Shown: in pieces, positions 18,096 to 27,586 of the stretch
Position numbering within the stretch: the first letter of the stretch is position 1
Layout: each line of letters starts with the position of its first letter
DNA from: Candidatus Sphingomonas colombiensis
GTDB taxonomy: Bacteria > Pseudomonadota > Alphaproteobacteria > Sphingomonadales > Sphingomonadaceae
DNA: 64,000 nucleotides
Reading direction: 5' to 3'
NCBI GenBank assembly: GCA_029202845.1
Contig: CP119315.1
Location: 3,503,001 to 3,567,000, forward strand
Program-made: the position numbers and the translations under genes
The notes under the pieces: model-generated
What the model was told of the DNA's origin: nothing
Seen by the model: only the letters and a program-made list of their open reading frames with translations
Databases searched by the model: none

Positions 18096-18215
18096 GAGCG
18101 ACGCCTGCTCGGCGCCGACGGGCTCGTCAACCGTGCCGGGGTGTTTGAGGTTTTCTTAAGGCTGCCGAATTATGATCGAACCGGGACTATTTTTTGGGAC
18201 AGGAATTCAGGCGAG

Positions 18216-18788
18216 ATGGCGTCCTGGGCGCATCAGATAAAGCGACGCACGATCGGTCGACGCTCGTTGCGCGCGATCGTCAGCGATCGACGCGGGGCGA
18301 CGATCATCGAATTTGCCGCCGTTGCTGCGCCGCTCATCGCCTTGCTCATCGCGATTCTGCAAACGGCACTGGTGTTCTTTTCGCAGCAAGCGCTGGAAAC
18401 CAGCGCTGAGCGAACCGCACGCCAGCTGATCACCGGTGCGGCCCAAAGCGGCGGCATGACCCAGACGGCATTCAAGACGGCCGCCTGCGGCAACCTGCCC
18501 GCGTTCATGCAATGCGCCAACATGATGATCGACGTGCAGAACGCCTCCAGCTTCGCGTCCGTCAACGTCTCCGCGCCCGTGCTCACTTATGACAGCAATG
18601 GCAACGTCACCAACACCTGGGGTTTCGCCCCCGGCGGCGCGGGCAGCATCATCGTCATGCGTACGATGTATCGACTGCCCGTGGTGAGCGGCCCGCTGGG
18701 CTTTAACCTGTCGAACATGACCGGCAGCCAGCGGCTGCTGATCGCCACATCGGTGTTCAAGACCGAACCTTACGGAAGCGGCACGTGA
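18216..18788 (+). CDS. TadE/TadG-like pilus assembly protein (first TadE)
   Basis: 190-residue pseudopilin-like protein: a short basic N-terminus, then RRGATIIEFAAVAAPLIALL leading into one transmembrane helix, with the glutamate in IEFA as in TadE-family prepilin-like proteins, and a periplasmic domain with two cysteines. ATG at 18216 is preceded by an AGGCGAG-type ribosome site; the longer reading frame to 17829 overlaps the divergent gene and is rejected. Followed with 4-base overlap by a second TadE gene. Confidence 0.8.
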   Translation: MASWAHQIKRRTIGRRSLRAIVSDRRGATIIEFAAVAAPLIALLIAILQTALVFFSQQALETSAERTARQLITGAAQSGGMTQTAFKTAACGNLPAFMQCANMMIDVQNASSFASVNVSAPVLTYDSNGNVTNTWGFAPGGAGSIIVMRTMYRLPVVSGPLGFNLSNMTGSQRLLIATSVFKTEPYGSGT

Positions 18789-19351
18789 ACAGCTTGATCC
18801 GCACGATGATAGCCCGGCTGCGCGGTGATCGACGCGGCCTTGGTGCCGTGGAATTCGCGCTGATCGCGCCGTTCCTGATCCTGCTCTATCTGGGCGGATA
18901 TCAGCTGATGGACGCGACCTCCGCCTATCGCAAGGTGACCACCACCACGCGCACGCTGGCGGACGTTACCTCGCAGTTCACGTCCGTGCAGTCGGCCGAT
19001 CTCGACAATATCATGGGGGCGGCGGCGTCGGTTATGACGCCATATCCCGCGAGCAATGCGACAACGCGCATCTCCGAAATCGCGATCAGCGCCGCGGGGA
19101 TGCCCAGCGTCGTGTGGAGCCGGGCGAACACCGGGCCGCTGCTTAAAACCACCGATCTCTATACGTCGACATTGCCGAACAGCGTGGTGCCGCTCCAGCT
19201 CCGCGTGCCGGGCACGAACCTGATCTATGCCGAGGTGACTTACGCCTATTCCCCGGTAGCCGGGGGGCAGTTGATCGGGCCGATGAGTTTCCGGGATCAG
19301 ATTTTCATGAATCCGCGTCGTTCAACCGATATTCCTTGCACGGGCTGCTGA
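18785..19351 (+). CDS. TadE-like pilus assembly protein (second TadE)
   Basis: 188 residues starting at GTG in a GTGA overlap with the preceding gene. The N-terminal GLGAVEFALIAPFLILLYLG is the TadE signature: a processed-type site with glutamate followed by a single hydrophobic helix; the remainder is a periplasmic domain ending in a CTGC-like pair (DIPCTGC). Such minor pseudopilins belong to Flp/Tad pili. No tadA, cpaB or flp genes are visible within the window. Confidence 0.82.
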   Translation: MNSLIRTMIARLRGDRRGLGAVEFALIAPFLILLYLGGYQLMDATSAYRKVTTTTRTLADVTSQFTSVQSADLDNIMGAAASVMTPYPASNATTRISEIAISAAGMPSVVWSRANTGPLLKTTDLYTSTLPNSVVPLQLRVPGTNLIYAEVTYAYSPVAGGQLIGPMSFRDQIFMNPRRSTDIPCTGC

Positions 19352-19353
19352 TT

Positions 19354-20760
19354 ATGTCGCTGCTATCAACATTCCGCATCGGATCGGCCTCCGTCCGAGA
19401 TTTCCTCTCGCGCCTCCGCCGCGACATTTCCGGAAACGTGCTGATTCTGTTCGGCTTCGCGATCATTCCGATGGCCTTCGCCACGGGGATGGGCATCGAC
19501 TATGCGCGCGCGGCAAAGTTGAGGACCAAGATGAACGCGCTGGCCGACGCGGCGGCGCTGGCCGGCGTCACCCAGACCATGATGAGCCTGGACGACGCCA
19601 CCGCCACCCTCACCGCCCGCAACATGTTCAATACGCAAGCGGCCCTGCTCACGGGCGTAACCTATGATCCGTCAACGCTGGTCGTCACCGTCACGCACCC
19701 GACAGGCGCGGGCTCGCGCACGATGACGGTGAGCTATTCGGCACTGTCGCAAAATTCGTTCGGCGGCATCCTTGGCTCCCCGACGATCGCGATCGGCGGA
19801 ACATCGACATCGAACAACGTTGTCGCGCCGAACATCGATTTCTACATGCTGCTCGACACCTCGCCCTCGATGCTGCTGCCGGCGACCAGCGCGGGGCTTT
19901 CGGCGATGATCAGCGCAACGAGCGGAGCGGTAAGCGGCGGATGCGCTTTCGCCTGCCACCAATCCAATCTAACGTATAACAGCTCCAGCAACACCGAGCT
20001 GGTATGCGATTCAAGCAAGAAAAATTGCAAAGATTTCTATACTGTTGCGGTGAATAACGGAATCGTTCTTCGGACCGACCTGCTTCACAATGCGGTGTCG
20101 AATCTTACAGATCTCGCCACCAGCATGTCGTCCAGCAACAAGGCAAAATATCGAATGGGCCTGTTCTCATTCGACAAGACATTCAAGCAACTATGGCCAT
20201 CGGTTGTCGTTGCACCGAACGTCGACGCCAACCTTTCGACGGTGAAACTGCACGTCACGGATGCGCAGGTTATCACCTATTGCCAGAACAATTATTATCA
20301 GTGCGGGACGAACGACAACGATACCGCTACCAATTTCACCGGAGCTTTCACCGGCATCCAGGCAGCAATGCCGACGACCCCCGGGAACGGGACGAACTAT
20401 AACAACGATACGCCACAGGCGGTGATGTTCCTGATCACGGATGGAATGTGGGACGAAAAGCGCCCGAGCGGGAAGCCGGAAGGCCCGATCTCGACGACGG
20501 CGTGCACGGCGATCAAAGCGCGCGGCATTCGCATCGCGGTGCTCTACACCGAATATCTGCCGGGATCGGTGGGCACCGACTCCTGGTCGATCACCAATGT
20601 GAAGACCCCGTATCTCTCGCCGACCGACAAGATCAGCCCGCCGCTCCAGCAATGCGCCTCGCCGGGCCTTTATACCAAGGTGACGACCGACAGCGATATT
20701 TCGACCGCGCTGGCACAATTGTTCCAGGCCGCCGTCGCCACCGCGCGCCTGACAAATTAA
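19354..20760 (+). CDS. TadG-like protein with von Willebrand A domain
   Basis: 468 residues: an N-terminal TadG signature and membrane helix (GNVLILFGFAIIPMAFATGM, then GIDYARAAKLRTKMNALADA), followed by a periplasmic VWA-like domain with the MIDAS start FYMLLDTSPSM and a later DGMWDEKR segment. Several cysteines (CAFACHQ, CDSSKKNC, CQNNYYQC) may form disulfides. ATG at 19354 lies 2 bases after the TadE stop; the in-frame TTG at 19336 lies inside the upstream gene. It ends with a strong terminator-like hairpin shared with pdhB. Confidence 0.82.
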   Translation: MSLLSTFRIGSASVRDFLSRLRRDISGNVLILFGFAIIPMAFATGMGIDYARAAKLRTKMNALADAAALAGVTQTMMSLDDATATLTARNMFNTQAALLTGVTYDPSTLVVTVTHPTGAGSRTMTVSYSALSQNSFGGILGSPTIAIGGTSTSNNVVAPNIDFYMLLDTSPSMLLPATSAGLSAMISATSGAVSGGCAFACHQSNLTYNSSSNTELVCDSSKKNCKDFYTVAVNNGIVLRTDLLHNAVSNLTDLATSMSSSNKAKYRMGLFSFDKTFKQLWPSVVVAPNVDANLSTVKLHVTDAQVITYCQNNYYQCGTNDNDTATNFTGAFTGIQAAMPTTPGNGTNYNNDTPQAVMFLITDGMWDEKRPSGKPEGPISTTACTAIKARGIRIAVLYTEYLPGSVGTDSWSITNVKTPYLSPTDKISPPLQQCASPGLYTKVTTDSDISTALAQLFQAAVATARLTN

Positions 20761-20761
20761 C

Positions 20762-20796
20762 GAAAAGGCCGGCGGCGTCGCGTGACGCCGCCGGCC
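20762..20796 (-). terminator. Intrinsic terminator of pdhB (shared hairpin)
   Basis: Perfect 13-base inverted repeat GGCCGGCGGCGTC / GACGCCGCCGGCC with a 4-base loop at 20767-20796, between the converging tadG and pdhB stops. Read on the minus strand it is followed by TTTTC, which fits a Rho-independent terminator for pdhB. On the plus strand the trailing bases are CAAAGTTTCCC, so it may also slow tadG transcription but less convincingly. Confidence 0.8.
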
Positions 20797-20820
20797 CAAA
20801 GTTTCCCAAAAACCATCGCC

Positions 20821-22233
20821 TTACGGGCGATAGGTGACCTTCTTCACCGCCGCGATGATCTTGTCGGCGGAGATCAGCGCGAGCTTCTCGAGATTCGCAG
20901 CGTAAGGCAGCGGCACATCCTCGTTGCAGACGCGCACCACCGGGGCATCGAGATCGTCGAACCCCTCATCCATGCAGATCGCGATGATCTCACTGGCGAT
21001 CGAACAGGTCGGCCAGCCTTCTTCGGCCACGACCATCCGATTGGTCTTCGCGAGCGATTTCAGCACCGTCTGCTTGTCGAGTGGGCGCAACGTGCGCAGA
21101 TCGATCACTTCCGCGTCGATCCCTTCCTCGGCGAGCTTGTCGGCCGCTTCCAGCGCAAGCCCGACGCCGATCGAATAGCTGACGATCGTCACGTCCTTGC
21201 CCTCACGCATGATGCGCGCCTTGCCGATCGGCAGCACCCAATCGTCAAGCTTGGGCACTTCGAACGTGCGGCCGTAAAGCAGCTCATTCTCCAGGAACAC
21301 GACCGGATCGGGCGAGCGGATCGCGGCCTTCAGCAAGCCCTTGGCATCGGCCGCGTCATATGGCGCGATCACGATCAGGCCGGGCACGCTGGCATACCAT
21401 GGCGCGTAATTCTGGCTGTGCTGCGCGCCCACGCGGCTCGCCGCGCCGTTCGGGCCGCGGAACACGATCGGGCAACGCATCTGGCCGCCGGACATGTAAT
21501 TGGTCTTGGCGGCCGAGTTCACGATATGGTCGATCGCCTGCATGGCGAAGTTGAACGTCATGAATTCGACGATCGGGCGCAGACCGCCCATCGCCGCGCC
21601 CGTGCCGACGCCCGCAAAGCCATATTCGGTGATCGGCGTATCGATCACGCGGCGGTCGCCGAACTCGTCGAGCAGCCCCTGGGTGACCTTGTACGCGCCC
21701 TGATATTGCGCGACCTCTTCACCCATAACGAACACGCGATCGTCGGCGCGCATTTCTTCGGCCATCGCATCGCGCAGCGCTTCGCGCAGCGTGAGCTTGA
21801 CCATTTCGGTGCCCGCGGGAACCGCCGGGTCGCTCACCTCTGCGTCATGCTTCGCAGCCTCGAACATCTGGCGCGCGCCGGTTTCCACCTTGTGCGGCTC
21901 GGGCGCGCGGCTTTCGGCCGCCTGTTCCTGAACCTCGGGCTTTTCCGCCTTGGTGACGGGTTCCGGCTTCGGACTGGCCACCACGTCCTCGCCCTCACCG
22001 GCGATCTGCATGATGACCGTGCCGACCTTCACGCCGTCCGTTCCCTCGGCGATCAGGATCTGCGCGACGGTGCCTTCATCGACCGCCTCGAATTCCATCG
22101 TCGCCTTGTCGGTTTCGATCTCGGCGAGAATATCGCCGGACTTCACGGTGTCGCCTTCCTTGACGAGCCACTTGGCCAGCGTGCCCTCTTCCATCGTGGG
22201 CGACAGCGCCGGCATCTTGATGTCGATCGCCAT
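20821..22233 (-). CDS. pdhB: Pyruvate dehydrogenase E1 beta subunit with N-terminal lipoyl domain
   Basis: 470 residues: an N-terminal lipoyl domain (about 1-80) with the lipoylated lysine in ETDKATMEF (K44), a proline/alanine/glutamate-rich linker (about 85-135), then the transketolase-like E1-beta domain. This lipoyl-E1 beta fusion is known from Zymomonas and rhizobia. It acts with PdhA to decarboxylate pyruvate and acetylate lipoyl groups. The gene follows pdhA by 1 base. The E2 and E3 genes are not in the window. Confidence 0.95.
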   Translation of the reverse strand: MAIDIKMPALSPTMEEGTLAKWLVKEGDTVKSGDILAEIETDKATMEFEAVDEGTVAQILIAEGTDGVKVGTVIMQIAGEGEDVVASPKPEPVTKAEKPEVQEQAAESRAPEPHKVETGARQMFEAAKHDAEVSDPAVPAGTEMVKLTLREALRDAMAEEMRADDRVFVMGEEVAQYQGAYKVTQGLLDEFGDRRVIDTPITEYGFAGVGTGAAMGGLRPIVEFMTFNFAMQAIDHIVNSAAKTNYMSGGQMRCPIVFRGPNGAASRVGAQHSQNYAPWYASVPGLIVIAPYDAADAKGLLKAAIRSPDPVVFLENELLYGRTFEVPKLDDWVLPIGKARIMREGKDVTIVSYSIGVGLALEAADKLAEEGIDAEVIDLRTLRPLDKQTVLKSLAKTNRMVVAEEGWPTCSIASEIIAICMDEGFDDLDAPVVRVCNEDVPLPYAANLEKLALISADKIIAAVKKVTYRP

Positions 22234-22234
22234 C

Positions 22235-23290
22235 TCAATATTTCTCCACCAGCACGTCGGTATAAAGCTCTTCGGGTTCGGGTTCGGGGGTGTTCTCGGC
22301 GAAATCGGCCGACTCGTTCACCTGCCGGCGGATTTCCGCCTCGACCGCCTTCAGTTCGTCTTCCTTCACGCCTTCGGCCTCGAGCAGCTTCTTGACGTGT
22401 TCGATTGGATCGGACTTGTCGCGGACCGCCTGCACCTCCTCGCGGCTGCGATATTTCGCCGGGTCGGACATGGAATGGCCGCGATAGCGATAGGTCTTCA
22501 TCTCAAGGATGATCGGCCCCTTGCCCGCGCGCACCCACGCCAGCGCCTCTTCGGCCGCCCCGCGCGAGGCGAGCACGTCCATCCCGTCGACCTGAATGCC
22601 GGGGATGCGGAAGCTCTCGCCGCGACGAAAGAGCTGGTCTTCCGATGAGGCGCGATTGACAGAGGTACCCATGGCATATTGGTTGTTCTCGATCACGAAG
22701 ATCACCGGCAGCTTCCACAGCTCCGCCATGTTGAACGCTTCGTAGACCTGGCCCTGGTTGGCCGCGCCGTCACCGAAATAGGCAAGGCAGACGCCGCCAT
22801 CACCGGAATATTTGTGCGCGAAGCCAAGCCCGGCGCCGAGCGACACCTGCGCGCCGACGATGCCATGGCCACCGTAGAACTTATGTTCCACGCTGAACAT
22901 GTGCATCGAGCCGCCCTTGCCCTTCGAGATGCCAGCGGCACGCCCGGTAAGCTCGGCCATCACGTCCTTCGGCGGGATGCCGCACAGCAGCATATGGCCG
23001 TGATCGCGATAGCCGGTGATCACGCTGTCCTTCTCGGTCAGCGCGGATTGCAGGCCGACGGCAACCGCTTCCTGCCCGATATACAGGTGGCAGAAGCCGC
23101 CGATCAGGCCGAGACCATAAAGCTGCCCGGCCTTCTCTTCGAAGCGGCGGATCAGCAGCATGTCGTGATAGAATTTAAGCAGCTCGTCCTTCGAAGCCTT
23201 GTAGGGCTGCGGCTCGGCGGGACGCTCCCGATTGGGCGTCGCGGGCGGCGCGCTGCTGGTTCGTGTGCTCCGTGCGGGGGCTTTTGCCAC
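22235..23290 (-). CDS. pdhA: Pyruvate dehydrogenase E1 alpha subunit
   Basis: 351-residue thiamine-diphosphate-dependent E1-alpha. The ThDP motif is CLAYFGDGAANQGQVYEAFN with later IENNQYAMGTS; the substrate/regulatory loop YRYRGHSMSDPAKYRSREE is also present. I use GTG at 23290 (VAKAPARSTRTSS), which gives the basic, Ala/Pro-rich N-terminus common in sphingomonads and follows a GAGG sequence. An in-frame start at 23374 would extend into the divergent promoter region. Confidence 0.94.
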   Translation of the reverse strand: MAKAPARSTRTSSAPPATPNRERPAEPQPYKASKDELLKFYHDMLLIRRFEEKAGQLYGLGLIGGFCHLYIGQEAVAVGLQSALTEKDSVITGYRDHGHMLLCGIPPKDVMAELTGRAAGISKGKGGSMHMFSVEHKFYGGHGIVGAQVSLGAGLGFAHKYSGDGGVCLAYFGDGAANQGQVYEAFNMAELWKLPVIFVIENNQYAMGTSVNRASSEDQLFRRGESFRIPGIQVDGMDVLASRGAAEEALAWVRAGKGPIILEMKTYRYRGHSMSDPAKYRSREEVQAVRDKSDPIEHVKKLLEAEGVKEDELKAVEAEIRRQVNESADFAENTPEPEPEELYTDVLVEKY

Positions 23291-23443
23291 GTCTAAAAAG
23301 ACCTCGTTTCCTAGGGGAAGTCCGACGCCTATAGTCTCCGAGCGGCCGAAGGTGCAATCCGCGCCGTGCCACAAGATCGCCTATCGCCCACCCAGCGAGA
23401 AGCCACGTTGCGATCCCCGATCACCACCCCTAATCCGCGATGG

Positions 23444-24730
23444 ATGGAGCAGCCCACCCACCCGTTACGGATTGCCAATTTCCGCGCCTATTGGTGTTCG
23501 CGGCTAGCCGGGACGATCGGCACCAGCGCGCAGGCGATCATCATTGGCTGGCAGGCCTATGGCCTCGCGCGGGAAACGATGGATATCCGGCAAGCCGCAT
23601 TCATGCTGGGGATGATCGGGCTGGCGCAATTCATCCCCCTGTTCCTGCTCACCCCGGTTGTAGGACTGGTGGCGGACAGCGTCGATCGGCGCTGGATCGT
23701 GCGCTTTACCACGCTGTTGCTGATCTTCATTTCCGCGATGCTGGGCGTGCTCACCTGGCTTGGCATATTGACGCTGCCGGCGCTGTTCGGCGCGGCCGTA
23801 TTGCTTGGTGTTGCGCGCGCGTTTTCCGGACCGGCCTATTCCGCGCTCGCCCCCAATCTCGTGCCGCGCGAAAGCCTGCCGACCGCGATCGCCATCTCTT
23901 CGATCGCGTGGCAGGTGGGCACGATCGCGGGCCCCAGCCTTGGCGGATTGCTCTACGCCATTCACCCGGACGTGGCTTATGGCTGCATATCGGGCCTATA
24001 TCTTACCGCGCTGATCGGCATTTTCATGATCAGCCGGGTCCCGCAACCACCGGCGGAGACCGATCGCCACCCGATCGCCCGCATCCTCGATGGCTTCGCC
24101 TATGTGAAGCGCAACCGGCTGGTGCAGGCGACGATCACGCTCGACCTGTTCGTCGTCTTGCTGGCCGGCGCGACCGCGCTGCTGCCGATCTACGCGCGCG
24201 ATATCCTGATGGTCGGGGCAACCGGGCTCGGCATCCTTGCGGCCGGCATGGGGATCGGCGCCGCGACTACCGCTTTGTGGTTCTCATTCCGCCCGATGAA
24301 GCACGATGTCGGGCGCAAGATGCTGGCGGCGGTGTTCATTTTCGCCGTCGCGATCCTGACATTCGGCCTCTCGACCAACTTTTTCATCAGCCTGATCGCA
24401 CTGATTATCGCGGGCGGCGCGGATATGGTTTCGGTCTATGTCCGCTCCTCGCTGATCCAGCTTCATACGCCCGATGAGATGCGCGGACGCGTGAGCGCGG
24501 TGAGCCAGCTCACCATCTCCGCCTCGAACGAGCTGGGCGAGGCGGAAAGCGGGCTGATGGCATCGCTGCTCGGCCCGATCGGTGCGGTCGTATTCGGCGG
24601 AGTCGCCGCGATCGGGGTCACTCTGTTATGGTCCCGGCTCTATCCGGAACTGAAGCTCGCCAAGACGTTTGATCCACCTGAAGCTCCGGGGCACAAGAAT
24701 CCCCGGCAACACGGAGTAGCGCAGCCATGA
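23444..24730 (+). CDS. MFS transporter (MFS_3/EntS-like)
   Basis: Major facilitator transporter with about 12 helices over 428 residues. Typical features are the N-terminal PLRIANFRAYWCSRLAGTIG, loop 2-3 motif LVADSVDRRWIVRF and the helix-rich remainder with loop RVSAVSQLTIS. It resembles the MFS_3 group (EntS-like exporters); the substrate is unknown. The start is uncertain: a GTG at 23366 would add 26 residues. It overlaps cysK by 4 bases, implying co-expression. Confidence 0.85.
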   Translation: MEQPTHPLRIANFRAYWCSRLAGTIGTSAQAIIIGWQAYGLARETMDIRQAAFMLGMIGLAQFIPLFLLTPVVGLVADSVDRRWIVRFTTLLLIFISAMLGVLTWLGILTLPALFGAAVLLGVARAFSGPAYSALAPNLVPRESLPTAIAISSIAWQVGTIAGPSLGGLLYAIHPDVAYGCISGLYLTALIGIFMISRVPQPPAETDRHPIARILDGFAYVKRNRLVQATITLDLFVVLLAGATALLPIYARDILMVGATGLGILAAGMGIGAATTALWFSFRPMKHDVGRKMLAAVFIFAVAILTFGLSTNFFISLIALIIAGGADMVSVYVRSSLIQLHTPDEMRGRVSAVSQLTISASNELGEAESGLMASLLGPIGAVVFGGVAAIGVTLLWSRLYPELKLAKTFDPPEAPGHKNPRQHGVAQP

Positions 24731-25647
24731 AGGCGAATACGATCCTGGAGACGATCGGCAACACCCCGCACGTCCGCGTCCAGCGGCTGTTTCCGGGGGC
24801 CGAAGTGTGGGTCAAATCCGAACGATCAAACCCCGGCGGCTCGATCAAGGACCGCATCGCGCTAAGCATGATCGAGGCGGCGGAGCGGGATGGCCTGCTG
24901 AAGCCCGGCGGCACGATCATCGAGCCGACCAGTGGCAACACCGGCATCGGGCTGGCTATGGTCGCGGCGGTAAAGGGCTATAAGCTGATCCTCGTCATGC
25001 CCGAGAGCATGAGCATCGAGCGCCGTCGGCTGATGCTCGCTTATGGCGCGAGCTTTGATCTCACCCCGCGCGAAAAGGGCATGAAGGGCGCGATCGAGCG
25101 CGCGCTGGAACTGGTGAAGGAAACGCCGGGCGCATGGATGCCGCAGCAATTCGATAATCCGGCGAATATCGAGGTCCACGCCCGCACCACCGCGCAGGAA
25201 ATTCTGAAGGATTTCGCCGATGCGCCGATCGACGTGATCGTCACCGGCGTCGGCACCGGGGGGCACATCACCGGGGTTGCCGAAACGCTCAAGAAGTCCT
25301 GGCCAAACCTGAAGGTCTTCGCGGTGGAGCCGACGGCATCCCCGGTGATCAGCGGCGGCCAGCCCGGCCCGCATCCGATCCAGGGCATCGGCGCGGGCTT
25401 CATTCCCACCAACCTTCACACTCAGGCGCTCGACGGCGTGATCGAGGTGGAAGCAGACGCCGCGAAGGATATGGCGCGCCGTTCCGCTCGGGAAGAAGGG
25501 CTGCTGATCGGCATCTCCTCCGGCGCCACGCTCGCCGCGATTGCGCATAAGCTGACCGAATTGCCTGCCGGAAGCCGCGTCCTCGGCTTCAATTACGATA
25601 CGGGCGAGCGTTATCTGTCGGTGCCGGATTTCCTCCCGGAAGCCTGA
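24727..25647 (+). CDS. cysK: Cysteine synthase A
   Basis: PLP enzyme that makes cysteine from O-acetylserine and sulfide. 306 residues; the PLP lysine is in SNPGGSIKDRIALSM and the substrate loop is EPTSGNTGIGLAM; the C-terminal phosphate/active-site loop GISSGATLAA is present. The translationally coupled MFS gene upstream may export a related metabolite, though that is speculation. CysM-type enzymes are close relatives; the length and motifs suit CysK. Confidence 0.92.
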   Translation: MKANTILETIGNTPHVRVQRLFPGAEVWVKSERSNPGGSIKDRIALSMIEAAERDGLLKPGGTIIEPTSGNTGIGLAMVAAVKGYKLILVMPESMSIERRRLMLAYGASFDLTPREKGMKGAIERALELVKETPGAWMPQQFDNPANIEVHARTTAQEILKDFADAPIDVIVTGVGTGGHITGVAETLKKSWPNLKVFAVEPTASPVISGGQPGPHPIQGIGAGFIPTNLHTQALDGVIEVEADAAKDMARRSAREEGLLIGISSGATLAAIAHKLTELPAGSRVLGFNYDTGERYLSVPDFLPEA

Positions 25648-25660
25648 TCCCTCGCCCCGC

Positions 25661-26911
25661 ATGGCCCGTCGCGCACCGCTACTCTACGCGATCCTCGCAC
25701 TGATCGCGGCGGTCGCGGTCGCGCTGCCGCTGGCGGTGACGCATCTGGCGTCGCCGTCGGTGCGCGCGGGGAAAGCGAAAGCGCCGCGCCGCATCGTCGC
25801 CGCGACCGAGCTTCCCGCAGTCGAGCCGGTCGAGCTTCAGGATCTCTCCCCGGACGATGCCCGCGCCTATAACGCGGGCATTCCCTTCGTAGCGGGGCCT
25901 AAACCAGCGGCGCGCCCGTTCGGCTTCGTCGGCAGTGCGAACGACCTCGCCCGCGCGACTGATTGCCTCGCGGCGGCCGGCTATTACGAGGCGGGCGACG
26001 ACAGCGTGGGCGAGCGCGCGGTGGTGCAGGTGGTGCTCAACCGTTTACGCCACCCGGCCTTTCCCAAGACGATCTGCGGCGTCGTCTTTCAGGGGTCGGA
26101 GCGCTCCACCGGATGTCAGTTCACCTTCACCTGCGATGGCGCGCTGGCCCGCACTCCGTCGGAAAGCGCATGGCATCGGGCACGACAGGTGGCGACGGCG
26201 GCATTGCATGGCGCCGTCTATCGGCCAGTCGGTTACGCCACGCATTACCACACCGATTGGGTGGTGCCTTATTGGAGCGCCAGCCTCGACAAGATCGCCG
26301 AGGTGCATACCCATCTGTTCTTCCGCTGGACCGGCTGGTGGGGCACGCCCCCCGCGTTCAATCGCGGTTGGGCGGGTGGCGAGCCGATGATCGCTGGGCT
26401 CGCGAGCCTGTCGGAGGCGCACCGCACCGCGCCAGCCGATGATGCAAAAGCGGCGCAGGATGCGGAACATTATGCCGGGCGCATCCCCCCGTCATTGGCG
26501 GACGATCCCGATACCTTCCTCGCCCGGTTCGATCCGGTGCAGGCGACGCAATTTCCCGTCATCGCGCGCGCGACCTGCGGTCAGCGAACGAAGTGCAAGG
26601 TGATATTCTGGACCGATCCGACGAAGATGGGCTACGTTCTGCCGCTGTCGCCAGAGGAAATGGCAGCGATGTCATTCAGTTACATTCGCGACAAATCCGC
26701 CGGGCTCGATCGCACATTGTGGAATTGCAACGAATTCAAGGCGCGCCTGCCGTGCATGAAGCGGCAAATGCTTCACCTTCCGGTCGTCGGCGCCGCCGCC
26801 GCCACGGAGATCGCAATTCCTGTGAACGCGCCCAAGGGGCCGCCTGAATTGAGCGGCGTAAGACGCAAGCCACCTCCTCCCGATCCAGCGCCGCTCGCCA
26901 ATCAGAATTAG
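25661..26911 (+). CDS. SleB-type cell wall hydrolase
   Basis: 416 residues with an N-terminal membrane anchor (about 7-28) and a SleB/Hydrolase_2 domain about residues 95-215: LAAAGYYEAGDDSVGERAVV (Glu as likely catalytic), QVVLNRLRHPAFPKTICGVV, CQFTFTCDG and ATHYHTDWVVPYW. The family cleaves cortex-type peptidoglycan in spore formers but is widespread in alphaproteobacteria that do not sporulate, probably in wall remodelling. A proline-rich tail follows. It starts 13 bases after cysK. Confidence 0.87.
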   Translation: MARRAPLLYAILALIAAVAVALPLAVTHLASPSVRAGKAKAPRRIVAATELPAVEPVELQDLSPDDARAYNAGIPFVAGPKPAARPFGFVGSANDLARATDCLAAAGYYEAGDDSVGERAVVQVVLNRLRHPAFPKTICGVVFQGSERSTGCQFTFTCDGALARTPSESAWHRARQVATAALHGAVYRPVGYATHYHTDWVVPYWSASLDKIAEVHTHLFFRWTGWWGTPPAFNRGWAGGEPMIAGLASLSEAHRTAPADDAKAAQDAEHYAGRIPPSLADDPDTFLARFDPVQATQFPVIARATCGQRTKCKVIFWTDPTKMGYVLPLSPEEMAAMSFSYIRDKSAGLDRTLWNCNEFKARLPCMKRQMLHLPVVGAAAATEIAIPVNAPKGPPELSGVRRKPPPPDPAPLANQN

Positions 26912-26950
26912 GCCGCGGGTATCAGCGCGACGTCAGGCGCAGATACCCCA

Positions 26951-27586
26951 TCACGCATAAGCATAGGGGCCCCCTGCCTCCAGCGCGCGGCGATAGGCCT
27001 GGCGAGCGTGGATGCGATCCAGCCACGCGATCGTATGCGGGCGGCTCGCGTCTAGGCCGGCGCGGCTGCGCGCCGCCTCCAGCGGAAAGCTCATCATGAT
27101 GTCCGCGGCGGTGATTGCGTCGCCCGCGAACCAGGGGCGTGTCGCAAGCGTGCGCTCGACGAAATCGAGATGCACGTCGATCATCGGCTGAAGCCGCTTC
27201 GCCACGCGATTGCCGACGAGTGGGATGCGGGTAAGGACCAGCTTCACCAGCAGCGGCGGCATCATCGAGCCCTCCGCATAATGCAGCCAGAAACGATAGG
27301 CGAGCGCGCCATCGCGGTTCGCCGGAGCGCCTAGGCGGCCGTCGGCCTTATCGACGAGATATTCGACGATCGCGCCCGTCTCGGCGATCACGCGACCGGG
27401 ATCGTCGCTATCCTCGATAACCGGCGACTTGCCGAGCGGATGAATGGCGCGCAATTCGCGCGGCGCCAGCATCGTCTGGGGATTCCGCTCATACCGCCGG
27501 ATTTCATAGGGCAGCCCGATTTCCTCGAGCATCCACAATATCCGCTGCGAACGCGAGTTCTCCAGATGATGAACGATGATCGTCAT
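26951..27586 (-). CDS. Glutathione S-transferase family protein
   Basis: 211 residues. The thioredoxin-like N-terminal domain (1-80) has the glutathione-site serine region HHLENSRSQRILWMLEEIGL and the cis-proline/ES motif LGKSPVIEDSDD; the C-terminal helical domain includes ITAADIMMSFPLEAARSRAG (the N-capping box). No substrate can be named. Start overlaps the upstream methyltransferase stop as ATGA. Convergent with the SleB gene. Confidence 0.9.
   Translation of the reverse strand: MTIIVHHLENSRSQRILWMLEEIGLPYEIRRYERNPQTMLAPRELRAIHPLGKSPVIEDSDDPGRVIAETGAIVEYLVDKADGRLGAPANRDGALAYRFWLHYAEGSMMPPLLVKLVLTRIPLVGNRVAKRLQPMIDVHLDFVERTLATRPWFAGDAITAADIMMSFPLEAARSRAGLDASRPHTIAWLDRIHARQAYRRALEAGGPYAYA

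Noticed and set aside
20782..22395. A 537-residue plus-strand open frame opposite pdhB
   Set aside because: GC-rich antisense shadow with low-complexity Arg/His composition and no start context; pdhB is unmistakable on the other strand.
25661..26911. SleB as evidence of sporulation
   Set aside because: SleB-type hydrolases are common in non-sporulating alphaproteobacteria, and no other spore gene is present.
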